Positions 22,731 to 28,892 of a stretch of DNA of 28,892 nt are shown piece by piece (the stretch's first letter is position 1; each line of letters starts with the position of its first letter). The notes under the pieces were generated by a model. The model was not told the DNA's origin. It did no database searches and saw nothing but the letters and a program-made list of their open reading frames with translations. The position numbers and the translations under genes were made by a program. Location of the stretch: NCBI GenBank assembly GCA_964402115.1, contig CAYOBW010000064.1, positions 1 through 28,892 on the forward strand. The letters are read 5' to 3'. The DNA is from CAYOBW01 sp964402115 (GTDB lineage Bacteria; Verrucomicrobiota; Kiritimatiellia; UBA8416; CAYOBW01).

Positions 22731-23453
22731 ATGACAGACACAACTCAGGGCTCGGCCACGACCAGACCTGCGAACGGCGCCCAGCCGGGCCGGCAGTACA
22801 GGGTCTACATCGTTGACGATCACCCCATTGTGCGCCTGGGCTTGCGCCAGATGCTGGAGCAGGAGGTCGATCTGACGGTCTGCGGCGAGGCGGGGGACGC
22901 CTATGTAGCACTCGCCGACATCCCCGCGTTGAAGCCGGACGTGGTGCTGGTCGATATCTCGATCGAGAGCGTGAACGGGATTGAACTGACGAAGGCCATT
23001 CGGCTCTTCGATCAGGAGCTGCCGATTCTCGTGCTCTCCATGCACGATGAGACCCTGTACGCGGAGCGGGCCCTGCGTGCCGGGGCCAATGGCTATATCA
23101 TGAAGCAGGAGGCCGCTGATCGCGTGGTGCGCGCTCTGCGGTCCGTGTTGAGGGGCGAGCTGTATGTGAGCGAGAACATCTCCTCGCGGATGTTGCGTGA
23201 CTTCCTGGACGGAAATCGCGCGCGGCAGCGGAGCCGTTCGGACGGCGTCGAGACGCTCAGCGATCGCGAGCTGGAGATTTTCGAACTGGTTGGGCGCGGC
23301 AAGTCGGCGCGCGACATCGCGGACATGCTGGGCTTGAGCGTTAAGACGGTCGAGACGCATCGCGGTCACATCAAGACCAAGCTCAAGCTACGCAATGCCT
23401 CGGAACTGATTCACCACGCAGTGAATTGGGTCCAGGCCGAGCGGATCCACTGA
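22731..23453 (+). CDS. NarL/FixJ-family response regulator
   Basis: A 240-residue two-component regulator. The receiver domain (about 24-140) has the acidic pair D29-D30, the phosphorylated D75 in VVLVDISIESVNG, S103 in the LSMHDE segment and K125 in YIMKQEA. The C-terminal LuxR-type DNA-binding domain (178-236) starts LSDRELEIFELVGRGKSARD and has the recognition helix LSVKTVETHRGHIKTKL. About 20 disordered residues precede the receiver. No histidine kinase is encoded nearby, so its partner lies elsewhere. It has its own promoter and a strong ribosome site, and converges with the PEGA gene, 27 bp away. I chose ATG at 22731 over a GTG 99 bases upstream because of the AGGAGG. Confidence 0.96.
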   Translation: MTDTTQGSATTRPANGAQPGRQYRVYIVDDHPIVRLGLRQMLEQEVDLTVCGEAGDAYVALADIPALKPDVVLVDISIESVNGIELTKAIRLFDQELPILVLSMHDETLYAERALRAGANGYIMKQEAADRVVRALRSVLRGELYVSENISSRMLRDFLDGNRARQRSRSDGVETLSDRELEIFELVGRGKSARDIADMLGLSVKTVETHRGHIKTKLKLRNASELIHHAVNWVQAERIH

Positions 23454-23480
23454 CGCGGCGCAGGCACGCTTGCCCGGCTT

Positions 23481-24824
23481 TCAGCGACCGTCGTCGCGCA
23501 GGGCGCGGCGGGAAACGATATCGGACGCACTGATGGTCTTCAGTACGCCTGGTCGCGTGAAGAGACGCACGTTGCCCTGCGGATCGACCTCGGAGAGCAC
23601 GCCCCGGAACACGTCGGTCGCGGTGCGGACCTCGCAGTCCGGGATGAAGCGCTGCTCCAGAGCAATCTGCACGGCCACGGTCTTGTCGCGCTCCACGACC
23701 ACGGCGGTCTCCTTGCTGAAATGCCCCTTGCGTGTCAGCTCGAGCTTGTGGGTGCCGAGCGCTACACGCTCGATCCGCAGGGGTTCCGAGACCCGGTCGG
23801 TTTCGTTCGTGGGGGCGCGCGTGACGCCGCAGTCGCGTCCGTCAACGAAGACGTGTACTCCGGCGGGCGCCGTGATGACGTCGATGGAGCCGCAGTTCGG
23901 CGTCAGGCGGAACTCCTCGGTGAGCTTCCCGGCGCGCTCGAGGGTGACTGTGCGAGCGAGCGGCTCGTGCGCTTCCAACTCGGCGCGGACGCGGTAGTCA
24001 CCGGGTTCCAAGTTCGCCAGGTTGACCGGCGCTTCGCCGCGGAACTGGTTGTTCACGTAGATCCGGGCGCCGGCAGGGAGCGAGACGATCGACAGGGCTG
24101 CCGGAATCTGCTTCAAGGGGGCAGTCAGTGTCTGCTGTTCGCCGGCCTGCATGCGAAGGGTCTGCCGGTACGGCTCGCAGCCCGCCAGCGTAAGTTCCAG
24201 CGTGGCTTCACCCTCGGGCACCTGGTCGAGGGTGCATGGTGTCGTGCCGCGGTCGACGCCGTTCAGGGTCACGCTGGCGCCTGAGGGGCGCGAGTCGAGC
24301 TGGATCGTGGCCGAACTGGAGGCCAGGCTGATCTCGATATGTTTGGGTTTGCGGGAGTCGATGGTCAAGTCGTGCTCATGCGGTCGCAGTCCTGTCTTCG
24401 TCAGCTTGAGGCGATAGGAGCCGAAGGGGAGATCGGTCACCAGCAGCGGGGTTTCACCGCGATTGGCGTTATTGATTTCGACCGTGGCGCCAGGCGGAAC
24501 CGTGGTGATCAGCACAAGCCCCGTCACCACCTCCAGCGTCAGTTCGGCCGCCGTGCGCTGGTCGGGCGCGAGCGTGACTGTCAGCCGTTGCTCGCGGTAC
24601 CCGGCCCGCGAGGCCGTGAGGAGGTGGTCCCCCGGCGCCAGATTCGTCAAGGTGACCGGTGCGGGTCCGTGGACAGTACCGTCACAGGCGACCAGTGCGC
24701 CTTCCGGCTTGGTCGTGACCACGATCTGCCCGTTCCGGGGCACGACAGGGTTGTCGGCGGCGACAGCCATGACGGCTAACCCCGCCAGGCACCCTGTGAT
24801 CCAGTAACGCGCGCTACGATGCAT
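23481..24824 (-). CDS. Secreted PEGA-repeat protein
   Basis: A 447-residue exported protein. A signal peptide (1-22 or 23, CLAGLAVMAVA then AD) is followed by five PEGA repeats, each with a GAxVxxNGxxxGxTP core and a closing GxYxLxLxKxG strand, at about 32-90, 101-155, 170-225, 240-295 and 310-380. Typical examples are PPGATVEINNANRGETPLL and PSGASVTLNGVDRGTTP. A C-terminal piece (about 395-447) after the repeats has the form of a small beta domain. PEGA repeats are surface-associated, beta-rich modules found in exported proteins; their ligands are mostly unknown. The gene follows the FHA gene after 5 bp in one transcript and converges with the response regulator. It probably works with FHA at the membrane. 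Confidence 0.92.
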   Translation of the reverse strand: MHRSARYWITGCLAGLAVMAVAADNPVVPRNGQIVVTTKPEGALVACDGTVHGPAPVTLTNLAPGDHLLTASRAGYREQRLTVTLAPDQRTAAELTLEVVTGLVLITTVPPGATVEINNANRGETPLLVTDLPFGSYRLKLTKTGLRPHEHDLTIDSRKPKHIEISLASSSATIQLDSRPSGASVTLNGVDRGTTPCTLDQVPEGEATLELTLAGCEPYRQTLRMQAGEQQTLTAPLKQIPAALSIVSLPAGARIYVNNQFRGEAPVNLANLEPGDYRVRAELEAHEPLARTVTLERAGKLTEEFRLTPNCGSIDVITAPAGVHVFVDGRDCGVTRAPTNETDRVSEPLRIERVALGTHKLELTRKGHFSKETAVVVERDKTVAVQIALEQRFIPDCEVRTATDVFRGVLSEVDPQGNVRLFTRPGVLKTISASDIVSRRALRDDGR

Positions 24825-24829
24825 GGAGC

Positions 24830-26179
24830 CTACCTCATCGTCTTGAGCCGGGTTTCAATCTCAAGCAGCTTGGTTCGCGCCTCGCGGCTGCGCTCGTCGC
24901 CGCGGTCGGGAATGATCTCGCACAGGATCCGGAGCTCGCGGGCGGCCTCCTCCCACTGCTTCAGCCGGATGGCCTTCTCGGCCTGGAAATTGCGGTCTTC
25001 GTACCGCTTCTGCAACTCCTCGCGGCAGTCCCGCATCAACGTGAGCATGTCGCCGTAGTAATCGGGCTTCTGCTCGACGGTGCTGAGGTTGAACTCAGCC
25101 TCCTCGAAGCTCTGGATGGCGAGCGCCAGGTTGCCGTTCTTCACGTCGCGCTCGTCGTTGAGCTTGCGCCCGAGGAGGTAGGCCTCGCGGGCCATTTCGA
25201 GCATCTTCTCGGTCGTGTACTGCTGCGCCCATAACCCCATCTCGTTCTTGCCGAAGACATCGATGCGCTCGCGAATGTCGCGGAAGATCTCGGGCTCGAC
25301 CCGGTTGAGGACCATGCTGCGGTGCGTGCGCCGTCCCAGCGTCAGCGTGATGTCCCACTGGCTGTATTGGTTGGGCAGTACGCCCCGATACTCGTCCTGC
25401 AGCTTGAAGAAGCCGGCCTCCTCGAGGCTCTGCGCGATTCCCTGGACCTGCTTCGGGTCCAGCGCCTTCGTCTCGTGGAAATGGCGGTTGTTGCGCACGT
25501 CATCCATCTCCACCGTGATCTGCGCGTCGGCTGTGATGACGAGGCTGTAGCGAAAGACGTTGTTGGTGTCGGCCTCGACCTTCTCGTAGGTCAGTTCGAT
25601 CGTGGCCGGGGGCCCGGCGTCGGGATTGACGTCGGTCGGCTGCGCCGGGTGTTGGCGAAGCAGCTTGGGCACCCAGGCAACCAAAGCCAGCGCGACGACA
25701 AGCACGCCGATCAGCAGCAGCGGGCCGCGCCCCAGCCGCCCCGGACGGGACGGCAGCCCGTCGTCGGCCAGGCCGAGATCCACGACGGGTGCGCCGCCCG
25801 CGGCGGGAATCAGCGGTCCGAGATCCGCCGTGCCGGCCGGCCCCGCCAGTGGAACGGCAGCAGGCGCAGGCTCTGCCGCTGCCTGTTCGTGCAGCACGGA
25901 CAGCACGGTATCGCCCAGCTGGATGTGATCGCCCACGTGCAGGCGCTGCTCCTGCACAGGTATGCCGTTAACGAGGCTTTGGTTCGCGCTGCCCAGGTCG
26001 GCAACCCAGAGCGTGCCGTCCTTGATGAAGAGCCGGCAGTGGTAGCGCGAGAGGAGCGGGTCGGCCAGGACCACATCGTTCTTCGAGGAACGGCCCAGCC
26101 GCACGCCTTGCGGCGGCACGGTGATGCGGAGCCCCTTGTCCTCACCCTGTATGATTTCGACGTGTACGATCTCAGACAT
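24830..26179 (-). CDS. Membrane protein with N-terminal FHA domain
   Basis: A 449-residue protein. The FHA domain (about 1-98) has the phosphothreonine-binding residues in LGRSSKND (G29, R30, S31), LLSRYHCRL (S44, R45, H47) and VNGIPV (N71, G72). An Ala/Pro-rich linker leads to one transmembrane helix (153-172, PLLLIGVLVVALALVAW). The C-terminal part (about 180-449) lies on the other side, presumably the periplasm. It has an alpha/beta region (LTYEKVEADTNNVFRYSLV) and then long charged helices, probably coiled (such as KRYEDRNFQAEKAIRLKQWE). It likely reads a phosphothreonine on a cytoplasmic partner and passes the signal outwards, or anchors a complex. No Ser/Thr kinase is in the window. The PEGA gene follows after 5 bp. 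Confidence 0.92.
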   Translation of the reverse strand: MSEIVHVEIIQGEDKGLRITVPPQGVRLGRSSKNDVVLADPLLSRYHCRLFIKDGTLWVADLGSANQSLVNGIPVQEQRLHVGDHIQLGDTVLSVLHEQAAAEPAPAAVPLAGPAGTADLGPLIPAAGGAPVVDLGLADDGLPSRPGRLGRGPLLLIGVLVVALALVAWVPKLLRQHPAQPTDVNPDAGPPATIELTYEKVEADTNNVFRYSLVITADAQITVEMDDVRNNRHFHETKALDPKQVQGIAQSLEEAGFFKLQDEYRGVLPNQYSQWDITLTLGRRTHRSMVLNRVEPEIFRDIRERIDVFGKNEMGLWAQQYTTEKMLEMAREAYLLGRKLNDERDVKNGNLALAIQSFEEAEFNLSTVEQKPDYYGDMLTLMRDCREELQKRYEDRNFQAEKAIRLKQWEEAARELRILCEIIPDRGDERSREARTKLLEIETRLKTMR

Positions 26180-26191
26180 AATGGTGAGCCG

Positions 26192-26221
26192 ATGCTACAG
26201 CCCGCTTCGCGCCGGTGTCAA
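26192..26221 (-). promoter_or_regulatory. Promoter of the FHA-PEGA operon
   Basis: On the minus strand TTGACA (26216-26221) is followed after 18 bp by TAGCAT (26192-26197), four of six -10 matches. The FHA start codon is only 12 bases beyond the -10 box, so the predicted leader is about five bases and has no ribosome site. Confidence 0.5.
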
Positions 26222-26603
26222 GGACCGGTGCAGGGTGTTTGCGGTTTTCTGCACTTACGTCCCCGCCGCTGCCTCTGGTAGGTCGGGCCTCATGGTCTCC
26301 CTTTTCGCGCAACCCGCGCGAGTCCCTCACGCGCTTCCTGATCGGGCTCGCTGGCGGGAGGCCCCCGCTGTCATCTGGTGCGATCGCATGGCGCTCGGCG
26401 CGTGGGCCGTGTGCGGCGTCTGCACCCCGCTGGTGCCTGGACAGGGTGGCTGCGACGGCCATGGCGTGGCTGCTCTTCCACACAAAAGACTTGTTTGACG
26501 GGAGAAAAACAGGTTTCATGCAAGGGTTTTGGTGCGGTGCAGGAGTTGCCGGTGATGGTCTCCGGGCTGCGCGGCACGGATCCGAGAGGAAAGGACGCGT
26601 TCC
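26222..26603. other. Intergenic region between the divergent FHA operon and the symporter
   Basis: The only open frame of note has no family signature and no ribosome site. On the plus strand near the symporter, TTGTTT (26491-26496) and TTTCAT (26514-26519), 17 bp apart, form a weak promoter candidate in an A-rich patch. The remainder is GC-rich with no clear structure. I see no gene. Confidence 0.4.
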
Positions 26604-28538
26604 ATGGGACTGTCGATTGCTGACATCGTCGTATTCCTGCTGTTCGTGGGTAGTGTGATTGCGCTCGGCCTCTGGAAGAGCAAGGGCGAGGCGACCCACA
26701 GCGACCAAGGCGCCCAGGACTATTTCCTCGCGGGGCGCGGGTTGACCTGGTGGCTGATCGGCTTCTCTCTGATCGCGGCGAACATCTCCACGGAGCAGTT
26801 CGTCGGGATGAGCGGCCAGGCGGCTGACTGGCTGGGTATGGCCATTGCGAGCTACGAGTGGATGGCTGCGATCACGCTCGTTGTCGTGGCATTCGTGTTC
26901 CTGCCCACGTTCCTGAAGAGCGGCATCTACACGATCCCGGAGTTTCTCGAATACCGCTACAATTCATTGGCGCGCTACGCCATGGCGATCACGACGATGA
27001 TCATTCTCGTGGGCGTGCCGACGGCCTCCGTGATCTACTCCGGCGCCAAGGTGATCTGCGTCTTCTTCCGCGGCTATTCCTTAATGGGACTCGATCTGGG
27101 TGACATCACCGTTGGCTGTTGGATCATCGGTATCCTGTCGGCTGTGTACGTTTTTGTGGGTGGCTTGAAGGCTTGTGCATGGGCGGACCTGATTCAGGGC
27201 AGCGCCCTGATCGTCGGCGGCGGCATCGTGATGTGGCTGGCCATGGATAAGCTGGGCACGGCTGATCCGGCGGCGTTGGTGGCGACGGCGGCAAACTCGA
27301 GCGTGACGGCCGATACCCTGGTCAACGCCGGGGCCTGGAGCCGGTTCTGGCAGCTGAGCAATGCGGCGTTGCCGGCTGGCAAGCTGCACATGGTGCGACC
27401 GCTGAGCGACCCGGCGATTCCCTGGTCGGCGCTGGTCGTGGGTCTCTGGATTCCCAATTTCTTCTACTGGGGCCTGAACCAGTATATCACGCAGAGGACC
27501 CTTGGCTCCAAGTCGCTGGCTGAAGGTCAGAAGGGCATCGTGTTCGCCGCGCTGCTGAAACTGCTCATTCCCTTCGTTGTCGTGATACCAGGCATCCTGG
27601 CGTTCAACCTGTTCAGCGGTGACCTGAAAGAGTTGGCCGTGAACGGCAAGAACAAGGACGTCATGGCTGAGTTCGTGTCGGGCAAGCAGCAGGTCTACCA
27701 GTTCGGCGACAAGTATGCCGGCGTGTATCCGGCGGAAGCGGCCAAGCTCGTGGCCTTCAACGCACAAGTGCTGGGCGAGCCGGCGCCGACGACGCAAGAC
27801 CCGGTTGAGCTGTACAAACTCAACGGCAACCAGGTTGTCATTGCGTCGGCGAAGAAGGTGCCGGTGTCCCGGAAGATGGTGGCCTACGACTTCGACGCAG
27901 CGTTCCCGACCCTCCTGCGCAATCTCCTGCCGTTGGGGGCTGCCGCCAACGGGTTGGCCGGTTTCGTTCTGGCGGCCATCTTCGGCGCGGTGGTGAGTTC
28001 GATTGCGGCCATGTTGAACGCCGCTTCGACCATCTTCGCGAGCGACATCTACCACAACGTGAAGAAGCGCGCTTCGGACTACGAACTGGTGACGGTCGGT
28101 CGCGTTAGCATCGTGGCCTTCGTGCTCATAGCCATCCTGATTGCGCCGAAGCTGGACAATCCGGCCTTTGGAGGCATCTTCACGTTCATCCAGGAGTTCC
28201 AGGGCTTCATCTCGCCGGGCATCCTGAGCATCTTCATCTTTGGCGTCCTGGTGCATCGTGCGCCGCGGATGTGCGGTCTGCTGGGCTTGATCCTCAGCCC
28301 GGTGCTGTACGGCGCTCTGAAGCTTGGCATGCCCAAGGTGGCCTTCCTGGATCGGATGGCGATCGTGTTTGGTGTCATCCTGGTTGTGCTTACGCTCGTC
28401 ACGTTGCTCAAGCCGCTTGCGCAACCGGTGACCCTGCCGGTCAACCCGAAGATGGACATGACGACCACGAAGAGCACGAAGGTGTTCGGTGCGGTCGTGA
28501 TCGCGCTGACGCTGGTCCTGTACGTCATCTTCTGGTAG
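26604..28538 (+). CDS. Sodium:solute symporter (SSS family, SGLT-like)
   Basis: A 644-residue inner-membrane carrier with about 13-14 hydrophobic helices. Its N-terminus YFLAGRGLTWWLIGFSLIAA, followed by NISTEQFVGMSG, is the SSS signature of the sugar-type (SGLT) branch, which imports a solute with sodium. The segment GIYTIPEFLEYRYNSLARY and the later GAVVSSIAAMLNAASTIFASD are also typical of SGLT-like carriers. An unusually long hydrophilic loop (about 338-440) between helices has sequences such as VMAEFVSGKQQVYQFGDKY and DPVELYKLNGNQVVIASAKK; most relatives are shorter here. The substrate could be a sugar, myo-inositol or similar. ATG at 26604 has AGGAAAGGA eight bases upstream. It stands alone on the plus strand, and a GC-rich terminator follows. 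Confidence 0.95.
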   Translation: MGLSIADIVVFLLFVGSVIALGLWKSKGEATHSDQGAQDYFLAGRGLTWWLIGFSLIAANISTEQFVGMSGQAADWLGMAIASYEWMAAITLVVVAFVFLPTFLKSGIYTIPEFLEYRYNSLARYAMAITTMIILVGVPTASVIYSGAKVICVFFRGYSLMGLDLGDITVGCWIIGILSAVYVFVGGLKACAWADLIQGSALIVGGGIVMWLAMDKLGTADPAALVATAANSSVTADTLVNAGAWSRFWQLSNAALPAGKLHMVRPLSDPAIPWSALVVGLWIPNFFYWGLNQYITQRTLGSKSLAEGQKGIVFAALLKLLIPFVVVIPGILAFNLFSGDLKELAVNGKNKDVMAEFVSGKQQVYQFGDKYAGVYPAEAAKLVAFNAQVLGEPAPTTQDPVELYKLNGNQVVIASAKKVPVSRKMVAYDFDAAFPTLLRNLLPLGAAANGLAGFVLAAIFGAVVSSIAAMLNAASTIFASDIYHNVKKRASDYELVTVGRVSIVAFVLIAILIAPKLDNPAFGGIFTFIQEFQGFISPGILSIFIFGVLVHRAPRMCGLLGLILSPVLYGALKLGMPKVAFLDRMAIVFGVILVVLTLVTLLKPLAQPVTLPVNPKMDMTTTKSTKVFGAVVIALTLVLYVIFW

Positions 28539-28559
28539 GCATCCGACTGTCCGACAGAC

Positions 28560-28600
28560 GGGGCGCCGCGGTTGACCACCGGCGGCGCCCCGTTCCGCTT
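28560..28600 (+). terminator. Terminator after the symporter
   Basis: GGGGCGCCGC (28560-28569) and GCGGCGCCCC (28582-28591) form a perfect 10-bp stem around a 12-nt loop, 22 bp after the stop codon, followed by the T-containing GTTCCGCTT. The T run is weak, but stem and position suit an intrinsic terminator. Confidence 0.6.
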
Positions 28601-28842
28601 GGGCGCATAACTGCGATTCCTTGACTCCGCCGCGAAACCTCCTCGGCGCGGGTGGCACCGCGCTGCGGGTTTTCTCCTTGTTTGCGCGAAGTACCGCAGG
28701 CATTCCTGCCTGCGGTTGAACGCGGGCAAGAATGCCCGCGTTACTGCTGGGCCTTGCTTGGGCCAGCCACACGGCGGATCTCCCGCAAGAACCCATTCCT
28801 GCAGATCAACGAATCACAGCGGCGCCCCGTTCCGTTTGGGTG
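28582..28842. repeat. Direct repeat of a 24-bp motif flanking the non-coding tail
   Basis: The 24-bp sequences at 28582-28605 and 28819-28842 agree at 22 of 24 positions: both begin GCGGCGCCCCGTTCCG, with C/T differences at two later positions. The first is the right arm and tail of the symporter terminator. The second lies within another hairpin. They frame about 213 bp that hold the two-hairpin element. Confidence 0.7.
28693..28742. repeat. Pair of inverted palindromic (REP/BIME-like) elements
   Basis: Two perfect hairpins with 10-bp stems and 4-nt loops lie 2 bp apart. The first (28693-28716) has arms ACCGCAGGCA and TGCCTGCGGT with loop TTCC. The second (28719-28742) has arms AACGCGGGCA and TGCCCGCGTT with loop AGAA. 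Read from the other strand the first has loop GGAA, so the two are copies of one unit in opposite directions. The arm differences are compensated on both sides of the stem, which indicates conserved structure. No transposase is nearby. Confidence 0.8.
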
Positions 28843-28855
28843 TGATTCTTTTTCG
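28811..28855 (+). terminator. Second hairpin with T run near the right end
   Basis: GAATCACA (28811-28818) and TGTGATTC (28841-28848) are perfect 8-bp inverted arms around a 22-nt segment that contains the second copy of the repeated 24-bp motif. TTTTT follows within the arm end, giving an intrinsic-terminator shape with an unusually long loop. On the plus strand no gene precedes it apart from the symporter. Confidence 0.4.
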
Positions 28856-28892
28856 TTGAAAGGTCATGCGACAGAGCGCAGGTGCGCAAGGA

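Noticed and set aside
26215..26658. 147-codon plus-strand frame in the FHA-symporter gap
   Set aside because: It has no family signature or ribosome site and overlaps the symporter start in another frame.

Overview
The window is GC-rich, densely packed bacterial chromosome. Several signs point to the PVC superphylum, with Kiritimatiellota, Lentisphaerota or Verrucomicrobiota most likely: a MurC-MurB fusion inside a dcw (division and cell wall) cluster, an integron-type integrase remnant, a PEGA/FHA protein pair, and palindromic dispersed repeats. This assignment is an inference from gene content and was not tested with a phylogeny. No rRNA, tRNA, CRISPR array or complete insertion sequence was seen.

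Layout. (1) 1-743: a 5'-truncated integron integrase interrupted by an in-frame TAG. (2) 974-8671, plus strand: a GT2 polyprenol-phosphate glycosyltransferase, then the distal dcw cluster murC-murB fusion, ddl, ftsQ, ftsA, ftsZ. The proximal half of the usual cluster is not in the window. (3) 8683-14479, minus strand: a tightly coupled operon read E1-alpha, E1-beta, E2 of an acetoin/pyruvate-type 2-oxo acid dehydrogenase, then a SorC-family regulator and an FGGY sugar kinase. Its promoter contains a palindrome. No E3 gene is present. (4) 14547-19069, minus strand: ABC ATPase, ABC-2 permease with a large extracytoplasmic domain, a membrane-anchored helical protein, and an ApbE flavin-transferase lipoprotein. 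(5) 19143-19653, minus: a FitA-like antitoxin followed by a PIN toxin that seems to have lost its middle. A repeat-bearing intergenic region follows. (6) 20001-22594: a HAD phosphatase (minus), then FolC and a NUDIX hydrolase (plus). (7) 22731-26179: a NarL-type response regulator (plus) converging on a two-gene FHA and PEGA envelope operon (minus). (8) 26604-28538: a sodium:solute symporter, followed by a non-coding tail with a terminator, a two-hairpin REP-like element and a duplicated 24-bp motif.

How the genes work together. Region 2 makes and places the septal wall: MurB and MurC make UDP-MurNAc-Ala, Ddl supplies D-Ala-D-Ala, and FtsQ/A/Z build the division machine. Region 3 is a carbon-catabolic unit that appears to be self-regulated: SorC regulators usually sense phosphorylated sugars, and a sugar kinase is in the same operon. 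Region 4 looks like an envelope export or assembly unit. Region 7 combines FHA, PEGA and a two-component response regulator without a histidine kinase nearby.

I did not find a clearly new defence or mobile system. The most distinctive items are the decayed integrase at the edge of a split dcw cluster, the altered FtsZ nucleotide loop, the palindrome-controlled dehydrogenase/SorC/kinase operon, the ABC-ApbE unit, the internally deleted PIN toxin and the paired palindromes near the right end.
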